Source: Echinarachnius parma
Taxonomy: Eukaryota; Echinodermata; Echinoidea; Clypeasteroida; Echinarachniidae
DNA length: 64,000 nt
Assembly: GCA_037951105.1 (NCBI GenBank)
Contig: JBAMJV010002065.1
Location: forward strand, 124,001 to 188,000
Direction: 5' to 3'
In this document: positions 10,882-22,800 of the stretch, one piece after another
Numbering within the stretch: the first letter of the stretch is position 1
Layout of the letters: every line of letters begins with the position of its first letter
The notes under the pieces: model-generated
Seen by the model: the letters and a program-made list of their open reading frames with translations, nothing else
Database searches by the model: none
Told to the model about the DNA's origin: nothing
Position numbers and translations under genes: made by a program

Positions 10882-13800
10882 CTGTTTAAAATGGAAAAAT
10901 AATGCACGTCGTCATAATCATCCTCCTCTTCCACCTCCACCTCATCATCAGCAATATCGTTTTGTATATGCATGCGTGTTTTTATTTGTAAAATGTATAC
11001 TTGCATTTATATGTGACACATTGATGTAATACTAAAGTACACTTTGAGATATGATCAGGCTAGGCTGATACACGTATAGATATAATACAATTCAAATGTT
11101 CCAAATCAGCATTCTTGATTGATGTTGATGGGAGGTATAGTACTTGCGTTGCTTAAAACACTAAACAAACAAACAAAAGTGGCATCGTCGATTTATGTTC
11201 AATTTCGGAGGAACATTTATATTTAAAAATAGAAATAGAAATAGCATGATTTCACGGATAAATGTTATCTATAGTCACAATTATATCCAACCACTGATTT
11301 GGTCTTGTTTGTAATGAAGCTTACCTTTACATAGAACCACGCTAGAAAGATTGCAAACGAAATTCCACATCCTAAGGAGAGTCCTGCGAAGAATACAACT
11401 GCAATCGGCTTGCCAAAGTAGCATACGACATCAGAAATGTCCGTAACGTTTGTAGCAACGGGTAACTCTGGATGTGCGAATTTAAATGAAGTTCAGTTAT
11501 ATTTATAAATAATCTGTAATTATAAAACAGTCACCTCTTTCGTAAATAGGTATCAAGCCAACGCTGTATGATGGTATGTATGTTAAGGTTTACTTAGTAT
11601 TTGCGTGTTCTCTGTTGTTATTATTTTGTATGCACAATGCTTTTGTTATATTTTTCATGGACCTGGGTTATTGTAACTTCTTTGGTTTCATCAATACAGG
11701 TGACTGATTTATGATTAGAATGCATAAAGAAGAAGAAAGAGAAGAAGAAGAAGAAGAAGAAGAAGAAGAAGACTTTTTTTGACTTTTCAAAGGATAACTT
11801 TATTTACAAAATTAATAATATCATCAAAGTCAAATGTTTACAATAAAAAAAAAGAACAGAATAGAATAGAATAGATAGAGTAAGCAAGTACAACAAATAC
11901 AAGTAAAAGAATTGTCAAGGAAGCACAAAAGAACCTGACAAAAATTGTGTGTGTTTAAGCAAAAAGTTAAAGAACCGTAAACTATATATCAAACCAGCAC
12001 AAAAGGTGTTTAACATTCAAGTTATCAATACAGAAAACAAAAATAGGTCAAGTAACACAATAGAATCTAGGCACAAAACCTGCATTTTAAATCAACCATG
12101 TAAACCCATCGCCATTAACAAGAAAAATTGAATCATTGCAAGACCAACGCTTATTAAAAACAAACAAATTATTATGCATTTTATAAAATTCATATTCCAA
12201 CAAAATTTTACTTTTAATCCTGAGTACCCAAAAGGAAATAGGGTCATAAAAACAACATTTCCCTTACAACCAATACAAAGTACTTTTCAAACCTATAATC
12301 AAAAAATTAGAAAGACGGACTGCCTCCCTGCAACGACCCCGCGCATGTGGAACCAGAGCCCAATAGAGTTCAAAGTCAATCTTGACGGTCGGAAGAAGGC
12401 AAGCGATGAGACGATGAAGAAGGTCCAAGGACGGCTGGATAAGGGGGCATCGGATGAATAAATGCGTGATAGTTCCTTTCTCCCCACACCATCCACACGA
12501 AGACGGAATATCAGGGTTAAGGTGGTGAAGAACGGCGAGAGAGGGAAAAACGTTGTGTAGAAGCTTGTACTGGACATCACTATCTTTCTTGGCCGAGGGA
12601 AGCTGATAAACCTTCGTCCAGTTAATGCGCGAGGACAGCGAGAGAGCGTCGAGGCAGAGAGTTAGTCGAGCGATTGAAGATACAATACAGTTTCTTAGAA
12701 GGTATTGTAGGCAAAGAAATGTCCGAAAGAAGATGAATGACCGAGCGTCGAAGTCCACTAGCGGAGAAAAGTTCAGGAAAGGTGGCTGATAGAGCAAGAT
12801 GTAGGCGAGCAAGCTCGAGGTCCAGGAGACGCCGTGAAGGAAAACGTAAGATGGCGTGGGTTATGAAGTCATCAGCATACTTCCAGCTGCCGTCGGTCAG
12901 ATTGATAGTATGTTGGACAAGTTTGATTCCACATGCGAAGAGTCGTGCAGGGAAAACCAAAAAGACATCTACCGACCGTGAAAGGAGGGGAGTATAATTT
13001 AAAGGAACATTAAACACATGATTAATACAAGACGTTGTTTGAATGCGAGCTCCAGAAAACTTCCAAGCAAGCAACACTTCACTATAAAAACAAGGAAGAC
13101 TTACAAAAAATCTTTCGTCCAAATCAATAAAGAGCAATTGAACATCAAACTGGAATCTTCTATAACTGTGAAGATTATAAGAAAATAAGGCATACGCAGG
13201 GTTCGAACAAAGATTTAAAAAACGTTGCAAAAAGCTAAAGCGAAGAGTAAGGACGCGTGCTCGGAGGCAAGCTAAACCCAGTCCACCCTTTTTGGGCTCT
13301 TGAAACAAAATAGTTTGTTTAAGCAAGTGCCGTTTACTAGACCACACAAAATGTACAAGCACGTTCAGGGGAAGAAACAACCGCAAGACAATGAAATATC
13401 TTAGAAGCAGCTAATTGATTAGCTACAAGAACCCTCCCTTTAAGAGACAAACTAAAAGAGAGTGAATTCCAACGAGAAAGAGTTTTACTCAATTTATCTT
13501 TACAACTTACCCAATTCTTATTTACATAACTAATATTATTCCCCAGGTAAACTCCAAGACAAACCATACCATCATTGTTCCATGAGAACCCGAGAGGCCT
13601 GTCTATCCGCCTGGACCAAGACCCAGACCAAAGGCCTTGGGATTTCACAAAATTAAGACCAGCAGCAGAAGAACTGCTGAACACCTTATAAACATTATCT
13701 ATAACATCAAAACCAGAATCATTTGTTACAAAAATAGAAATGTCATCCGCGTAAGCAGACACTAAACAGAACTTATTACTGTTAGGTAACAAAAAGCTCA

Positions 13801-16800
13801 TTGTATCTAATTTTACTCTAAGCATATTCAAAAAGGTTCAATAGCCAAGGAGTAGAGTAAGCCCGACAGAGGGCAGCCTTGACGGATGCCCTTTCGAAAA
13901 GGAAAAGGAGCCGTCAGTGATCCACAAACCTTAACTAAACCCTCAGCATCATTATATAAAAGTTTAACACAAGAAATAAAGGATTCACCGATGCCCATAG
14001 CACGCATCGATTTAAATAAATAATTATGATCAACATTATCAAAGGCTTTTCTTTGATCTAAATTAACTACAGCAAGAGGAGTATTTTTGGTATTAGCCAA
14101 ATTAATCACATTTCGAATCAAATTCAAATTATCATAAATTGTGCGACCAGGTACGCAGTACGACTGGTCAACACCAACAATATAACCAATTACAAGCTTC
14201 AACCTATTAGCAAGCACTTTTGCAAAAATCTTATAATCATTATTAAGGAGCGAGACAGGACGCCAATTAGAAATATCCGCCAAGTCTCCCTTTTTAGGGA
14301 TGAGTGTAATTATGCCCCTACGAAACGAATATGGAAGTCGCCCAGTACCCAAGGCAAATTGTAAGACGGAAAAAAGTCGTCTTTCAAAAGTGGCCAAAAA
14401 GTTTGATAAAACTCAGATGATAAGCCATCAAGACCCGGTGACTTGTTTGTACCGAGCTGCATAACAGCAACGTCAAGCTCATCAAGTGTTAACGGGTTAT
14501 CAAGATCTACAGCAACTTGCGAATCTAATCTCTTCAAATTTTGCAAAATATCATCACAAGAAGTTTCATTAGTGGGGACAGGGCTGTATAGGCTTTTATA
14601 AAAAGTCTCTCACATGAGCCTTAATGTGTCCCTGATCTGCTGTGATAACACCAGAGGAAAGGCGAATGTTAGAAATCGTTTTAGAAGAAGAGTTAGACTT
14701 CTCGAGACTAAAAAAGAAGGAAGAGCTTGTGTCAGTCTCATTAGCACATTTAAAACGGGACCTAATAAGGGCACCCTTGGCTTGGCACCTAATGAGCTCA
14801 TTTAGTTCACGCCTCTGCTCAGCAAGAGCATGCTGAATATCAGGTGTGAAAAAAGACTCAGACTGAAGCTCATCAATAACTTTATCAATATTTAATAACG
14901 CCTCTCTCTTCTCACAAGCCAGCATAGAACCAAACATCTTTGACAAAGATTTAAGGTGGGATTTGCCAATATCCCACCATAACAAAATATCACTAAAATC
15001 CGACTTTTGGCTCCGCCAATCCAACCAAAATGAGTAATAATATCCAAATAATTCTTATCCTCAAGAAATGAATTATTTAAGTGCCAAAAAGCACTCCTCT
15101 GATTCTGCGGAGAACACTTAACTTTCAAAATAACAGCATCGTGGTCAGAGAGGGAGCAAGGTATGATGCACGATGACTTTACATAAGACATTAAACCAAA
15201 AGGGACATAAAACCGATCTAGTCTAGCTTTGGAAACCCCATGAATACTAATGGGATTATTCCTAAGCCAAGAAAACTTCCATTCCTCGGGATGCATGCGT
15301 CGCCACACCCGATTCACAAAAAGCACACAGTAAACCACCGTAAAAAAAAAGGCACACGGTAAAATACTGAAGGGATGACATCTTCTGTAATCTGATGGAT
15401 AATCTGTACAGTGATCCTATCCCTAACCCTAAACCTAACCCTAACCCTAACCCCTCAGACGGTACTTTACTGAGTACCTCGTCACCCAGGTGATAGGTGA
15501 CAACATCTAAACAATATATTACCGTGTACTTTTTTGTCATCCCTTCATCATACAAAGCAGAGCTATCAATAATAAGCTTCAAAGCAGAGACAATAGAAGT
15601 CCTATGTTCAAAAGGCATACTTAGTCTATCAAAAGCGGGATTTAAGGTGCAATTAAAGTCACCGCCAATGATAATTTCATCATTTGTGCGAGACTTCACA
15701 TGAGTCCCTAGAAAATTCAAAGCACGCATAGCCGTATAATCGGCCTGAGGAATTAAAACATTATAAAGGTGAAATAAAAAATCATCAACTTGAACTAAAG
15801 TATACAAAATATAACCATCAAACAAAACTAACGAATCAAGAACATCAACACAGCCCTTCTTTAAAAGGATTGCTACCCCTGATCCACGCGAGCGACCAGG
15901 CGAACATATAGGGGTGAAAGAAGGCCAGGAAGACCAGCAAGAAGAGCTTTGAGGAAGGTTGTTAGTTTCCTGCAAAAAAATAATATTTGAATCAAAGGCA
16001 AAATTATCAACATAGGAGGAGATGGAGGCGTTCTTTAAAGGAGAAGAACAGCCTCCAGTGTTAAGAGAAAGTAAAGACAAATTCATCAAAAATAAGGGGA
16101 AAAGGGAAAACAAAAACAAAAATAAAGCATGTCCTTATAAAATCATCATATCAAGCTAATCATATCTCGTCCTCCAATTTTTTATTAACTTTTGAATCCT
16201 ATGTTGTGTGCTTTTCTTAAAGAGGGGGGAGTTCCTCAAAGGTCTTAAAAGAAGACTTTATTGGCGAAATGCACTACTTGATAATTCAAATCATGATTTT
16301 AGAAAACCATTCCATACAAATAGATCATTTGAAACCTTTAACTTTTCCCATATTTGATTTTTAAAAAACATAAATAATCAACGAGTAATGGAACGATCCT
16401 CAAAATCCAATACGTCACTGATGCCAAACTATACGTTTCTGGTGAAAATCACCGTAGGCCAATATACTAAGTAAAAACCATACATTAAATATAAATATAT
16501 AATCATTATTTTTCTTCCTATTTGCTCGCTACCAAAATAGACAAGAACATTACAAATAATATCCGCAATATCAACAATAAAAGTACCCGAAATGTGGTGG
16601 TATACTTAATACAATCTTTAGCAAATAACGACAAAATTGGTAACTCCGCACGTGCCCTCATAGACCCCCGTTTATGGAGCACACGCATTACATAAACATA
16701 CATAAAACGTGAGAGAAAGTAATTTACCTCGTATACTTCGCAATTCTTAGTTAATCAATTGACCTAACAAACGAGATTTGTTTACTTAAAAAAAAAGGAT

Positions 16801-19800
16801 CAGTTTGTAGGGGCCAAGTAATCGATTTTTTTCGAATACATCCTTGTCATGCTTGTCCGAGCTTTGGTGTATTCACGATCGATACGGTACAGCAGTTCAC
16901 AAAGGGTAGTTTGTGCGCGAACAACAGCGTACAAAGGTCATGCCCGTACGTAAGCGAGCACACAATCATAGTTTGGCTTCAATGACGTCACGACATCCGA
17001 TCAGATGAGTTCAGTTAGCATATGTAAACACAAAAACAGGTACTTTTGAAAAACAAATGCAGACTTTATTGGAGGTTATACATTTGAAATGTTTGGAGAT
17101 CAACCTTTTGAGGGTATACAGAACAACATATTTTTCTAAAATTCGTCAATTAAGTCTTCTTTTAACTGCTTAATCAAACACCTGACATGTTCGGCGTGAT
17201 TTTCCTGGCCACTTCGAGAGGTTTTGTTCTGGCTTTGACTACTCTTACAAATTAAGTAAGTCCTGTTTGTGAGAGGGCCTTGGCTAGAGGGGAATGAAGA
17301 CGCCCAATCACAGAATCATCATCAGAGGTAGGCCGTGTCTTCCACATCGGGCAGTCAGTGGAAGCAGGGGAGGAGGGGACGGGTGTGATGGAGGATTAGA
17401 AGTCCGTAAAGTAGGGTGAGGGTGGGTCGGGCAGCTGTGGAGAGTGAGAGGGGGATGACGGAGGGGGAGGAAAAACCAAGGAAGGGCGAGGCGAAACCGA
17501 TAACGGCTTCGACGGAGAAGTGCTCGGCGTAGAGAGGGTTGGCACTAATTTTGACATCTTTCTAGGCCGGATTGGAGAGGAAAGGGGTGTGTGACGTGAA
17601 ATGTCTTTGGAGGGGGCAGAGGGGGGATGGTTTCCTTTTTGCAACAACTTCCGAAAAAGTCTCGTGGGCTCCGGCGGTGTACCCCACACAGAAGATTGAG
17701 GTGCAAGAAGACCCGCCGATTTATTACCAGTAGAGGCCGTTTCATCCGTGTGAGAGGACGGGACAGAATGGGGTTTGGGAGGGGGGGGTGGGGATTGGGT
17801 TGGGGTTGGAGAGTGGGACCAGAGGACTTAGGGCGATGAAGGGGGCCCGATTTACCCTTATCACAAGGGCGGGACTCAACCTGAGTCAGCTTCTTCTTGC
17901 ACACCCGACTGACATGCCCCACCTCCCCGCATTCAAAGCAGCGCACTGCTTCTGTTGACACAAAGACATGAAAGATGCGATAATTGGCTCCATTATAAGC
18001 AAAGCTTATGTGTCAAGGGGGGGGGGGGGGGGGGTAATGTTCGGCTGAAGCATGACTTGGACTTGGCGACGAAATGATAGAATGTGGGCAAAGTCTTTGT
18101 CTTTGAAACCAAGGGGTATTGCACGAATAGGAGATACAACCTGGCAAAAGGGAGTAATGTGCTGGACAATAACATGATTGGGTATTTCTGGAAAGACATT
18201 GGACAAAGTTAATCGTGTGGAGGGCAATACCAGCGGAGTGACCCTCCACAAAAGCGCCATTGTGCGAGAAACCAAGAGAGACTGCCGCAGCCATAGCCCC
18301 TTTTGAGTTAAGATAAATAGCAATTCGATTGTTACTAATCCTAGATGTCGAGACAATGGTGATAGGTGGCGTAGTCGCTGTGAATGAACGAACATAACTA
18401 TGGATAGGAATGTCGGATTTAGCATTAAATGAAACCCCATTGTTACGACTAACAACAGACGGGCTCGCTTGGGTAGCCAGAGGGACCACGGGTGGAGTGG
18501 GACCATTCCTCACACCGCTCGTCCCGGGCAACTCTGGGGGAGCTGGCTGCCCCGCAGCACTGACCATACTGGCCGACACAAATGAATAAAAAAACAGTAA
18601 AAATACTAAAAACAGTACGTTAAAAGGGTGGACTGGATATACAGTAAGGTGCCTATAACGATCACCAAAACACTATATAAACCAAAATGACCAAACCGGT
18701 CAAAAAAAGAAAAAAACACAAAACCAAGAGCTCTTCAAAACAACGTCTTACCCAAAAAAAAAAGAAGAAGAAGAAGAAGAAGAAGAAGAAGAAGAAGAAG
18801 AAGAAGAAGAAGAAGAAGAAGAAGAAGAAGAAGAAGAAGAAGAAGAAGAAGAAGAAGAAGAAGAAGAAAAGAAGAAGAAGAAGAAGAAGAAGAAGAAGAA
18901 GAAGAAGAAGAAGAAGAAGAAGAAGAAGAAGAAGAAGAAGAAGAAGAAGAAGAAGAAGAAGAAGAAGAAGAAGAAGAAGAAGAAGAAGAAGAAGAAGAAG
19001 AAGAAGAAGAAGAAGAAGAGAAGAAGAAGAAGAAGAAGAGAAGAAGAAGAAGAGAGAAGAAGAAACAGAAGAGGAAGAAGAGAAAAAAATGCATTATTTA
19101 ATAGTTGAATTACCATATATTATACAGGTCGGTGAGGGGAATGGAAATGTTTATTTATCCAGGCAGACAAAAGGAAGGAGTCTGAAGGCTGCTCGGTGAT
19201 ATTTATATTTGAAGGAGAAGCAACATAAAACGAGAAGAATTCAGTACAAGGTTGACCGAAATTATTGTGAGGTCAGAGGATATAAATGAAATTGTCAGTG
19301 TCTAAAGGATGTTTCACTTATACCGAGGACATGCTGGTATTTAATGAAAAATAACAGTGCTGAGTTATTCAGCAATGTGCATAGGACGGGCTCCAAATGT
19401 GGTGACCACTTTGGAAATTTAAAAGAATTTAAGAGGAAGGGTAAATGAAGCAACTGGAGCGGGGGATGTATAAAGTTGATACTCTATATACTAATTGTAC
19501 AACTCAGGCATTTCTACATGTCGAAAATGGGGGATTAGAGATTGAGGTTAGTGAGGCAGACGGTGAAAGATGGACCCCCTTTTTTGGGAACTGAAAGCGG
19601 GAAGGGGGTAAATCGTGAATACGTAAATCTGCCTCACTAGCTTTGTATAAGATAGGCACGGTTTGGCCATATTTGTCAAAAGAGGCCCACCGAGAGACTT
19701 GTTCATGCACACGTGAGGTCACGAATTGATTCGTGTAATAGTGTGTTGTATGGGCTGCCCTGGTCCTGCAAATCAGCAAGTTGCAAAGGCTTAAAAACTC

Positions 19801-22800
19801 AGCTGTTAGATTGGTTGTACGAGCAAAAAAGCATGAACATGTAACTCGAATCGTACATAAGAGTTACATTGGCTCCCTATGATATTTCGGATACAATTAT
19901 ACAAAATACTTTGGTCGAGGCCCCAAATACCTTCACAGTTTATTAAAGGTATATCGTCCTGCTAAGAATTAGCGCTTCCAGAGTAAGTCCCTCTTAGTAT
20001 GTCCAACATTTGATACAATATGTTATGGGGCACGTTCATTTTTTATTTACAGCAGCAACACTATACAGGGTGGCCCCCAAAAACGGGAACGGGGCACTTC
20101 CCAAAATAAAGTTATCGGATAGGGTGTCTTTTCCAATGAAAAACGGTACAAAGAATAGTCATTTTGGTCGTGTAGTTTTTGTTTTACGGCGCTCTGAGTG
20201 ACACCATGTCAGGTTCCAATTTGTGTCAATTCTTACCAAGTCATTGCCCGATTATTCGCACTTACTGCCCGTTATAGCATCGGACAACTGTGCCCAGTCT
20301 CTTTCGTTTCACAGCTGAATGCACACTAACAATGGCGTGCGTACTGCTCCGCTATAACGGGCCGTAAGTGCGAATTATCGGACACTGACTTGGTAAAAAT
20401 TGACAAAATAGGAACCTGACATGGTGTCACTCACAGCGCCCTAAAACAAAAACTACTCAACCAAAATGACTGTTCTTGGTATCGTTTTTCATTGTAAAAG
20501 ACACACTATCCGATTGACATAATCATTTTGTTACTTTATTTTTGGAAGTGCCCCGTTCCGTTTTTTTTTATTGGGGGGGGGGGGGGGGGGGCACTCTAAT
20601 AAACTCCTCGAAAATATAAAACAACTCGAAACTATTGAAAAGTTTAGGACTAGTCAAAAACACACTTATTTTTGAAATAATATCTCTATATATTTTGTTT
20701 CTTTTACATTGTCACTTGTGTTAGTATTCATCTCTTATCTATCTCTGTATTCATCCTATCCCCTGCTTACAATGCTTCCTTCTAATGCGCATAGAGACCC
20801 TAACCTAGGTGTGATTTGCGCTTCATAATAACTATCATTATTATGAAGCGAAGTAGGAAGTGGGGAGAGATATAAAGTTAATAATTAAATTATATAATAA
20901 TTATTTCAAAAATGAACGTGTACATACCATGACAGGTCGGTAAGGGCGATGAGAAGGTTGAGTTAGTGAGGCAGACAGCATAGGGTGGACCCTGAAGGTT
21001 GAGACCACCTTGACAGTGCAAGGAGCAGGACGTACCCTGGGGAACGTACTGATTTGGGGTGCATTCAGCGGAAACCAGATTTGCACTGCCCCGAGCTTCG
21101 AAATTTGGAACAAAACAGTCTCGAGCTACGGAACGAAAAGTACAGTAACTACATTAATTTTACTGTAATGATATTGATGATACCGTATGCTTTAAAAGCT
21201 AGGTAATGGTAAACATCGACATGTGTAATTTGAAGGCCTATTATTTCAGGACCTCGAGTTTTCCAATAAGTACCTTGTGGGTTTCATAAATAATCCGAAT
21301 AAGGAGCAATGCAGCTGCACTTAAAGGGATATTTTAGTTTTTTTCAACATGGTCAAACTGAATTTTAGTAACCGAAATATGACATTAAAAACTAATAGTG
21401 ATAACAACTATTTGAAAACCTCTTTTGTACATTTTTGAAAAAGTGTAAGCATTTTATAATTTTTTCTTAAATCTACAAATTAATTTGAGAAATTCACCTT
21501 TATTCCGATCGGATATATCTATTGTAATTTCAGATTTGACACTCAGTTTTCCATTACCACACACACAACATAAATAATTATTGAAGCGCCCTCTTTACCA
21601 AAACTCAACTATCCATTTAAATGAATGCATTACGTTGTAATCATTAACAACATGATTACGAGCATCGTATGTAAATATTGTTTCTTTTACAAGCATGCGT
21701 ATAAAGCCTTCTTTAACCACACTGTAGACTGGTAGTGGAAATTCCCAATACATATGCCAACCACAGACCTGAAATTATAAGAAGTAACGGACCTAACCAA
21801 ACGGAGCTTCGTGTGTCTTGCTAAATGATGTTTCTGAACCGATTTTTATCAAATAAAATTTAGAATTGTGTGCTCTTTCAAATTTAACACTTTCATTACC
21901 TCTCAAAAAATGTTAAAGCGCCCTCTATACCAAAACTCAACTATTGCTTTAAAGGGATTTAGTAACATTGTCCTAATCCACAGAAGTTCCCTAAGCTCTT
22001 GTGGCTGTAAAATCCTTCATTTCAATCGTATAACCATTTTTAAATACGGAGCAGGTTTGGGTTTCCAGAATTTCTCTTTTGTTATAAAGATATTAATGAT
22101 TGAAGTGTTCGGATTTAAAATTCTCCACTAGATAACAGTAAGTGTAGTGGGTTATCATATAATAATTTACATTTTCGCTCATTACACGGTTATATGACAT
22201 CCTTTACCGTGGTATTTCCCCCCCCCCCCCCCCATTACTTATTTGACATATTAACAAACATATCACAAACATGCAAACGTGATCAACTATTCATTAGCTA
22301 CTAGACCCTTTCAAGTGAGATATGATAACAACATCCCTGAATGAGTGAAAGTCTGAGAAAATGAAAATCGGGGAGGCGGTCCTAAAAAGAAACCTGACTG
22401 AGTTTATAAAAAAGGTAAATTGTTAAATATTACCTATTTAACCACCGCAAGGAAGAAGAGGGCATTGAGGGGTAAAACTTATGCACAATATATTATCCTT
22501 CATCGTGTTAACAAGGAAAATTGACCATAAATGTATAAATAAGAAAAGTATGCAACGATATTCTAAACGTACCATCGAACATAGCTTCGTGCATTACCGA
22601 TTTAACGACATATACGTTTACAGGGTATATAGCCTCGATAAGGATCGCTTTCATAAAGACGCTATTCATAACGGTATGGACGATTAAAGTAGGCTATCCA
22701 TAATCGGATGATATCGCAACGTGTTCCATGACGCTTTCCAATTTAATCTTAAATATCTCCATAAGAATGGAGACATTTTCAAAAAATTTTAATTCATTAA

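Larger units (their letters stand above)
12264..16119 (-). pseudogene. LINE ORF2: endonuclease and reverse transcriptase, broken
   Basis: Pieces in order: endonuclease N-terminal half 16086-15553 (QETN, GGDFNCTLNP...DR), then a 250-bp foreign repeat, then the endonuclease end (WRRMHPEEW... SDHDAV) at 15305-15020. Next come a linker (15024-14596), the RT start (14546-14400, NKSPGLDGL), RT fingers and palm (14397-13828, WRPVSLLNNDYK, LDQRKAFD, GIRQGCPLS) and the catalytic YADD block (13831-13337). The C-terminal part ends with a CGWCGEKGTITHLFIRCP-type zinc site (13386-12264). At least five frame changes separate these pieces. The GGDFNCTLNP and C-terminal zinc patterns are those of Tx1/L1-like ORF2 proteins. 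Confidence 0.85.
11772..18762 (-). mobile_element. Tx1-clade-like non-LTR retrotransposon in a (TTC)n microsatellite
   Basis: About 7 kb, minus strand: 5' (TTC)n, ORF1 (18579-17136), a 1 kb spacer, ORF2 (about 16119-12264), 3' UTR with AATAAA, then (TTC)n. ORF1 has a CCHC zinc knuckle; ORF2 has an apurinic-type endonuclease, a reverse transcriptase with YADD, and a C-terminal CCHC. Known Tx1-clade families are site-specific, and one (Koshi) is described as targeting (TTC)n; that parallel is from memory. Both ORFs carry frame breaks, and a short repeat with telomeric units interrupts the endonuclease, so this copy is inactive. It lies in the intron of the minus-strand receptor in the same orientation. 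Confidence 0.85.

Noticed and set aside
12737..12997. Arginine-rich plus-strand frame in the LINE
   Set aside because: Antisense to the LINE ORF2 C-terminal part.
18687..19199. Long Lys/Arg, Ser, Leu and Phe open frames
   Set aside because: They are translations of the (AAG)n microsatellite in different frames; no other coding signal.
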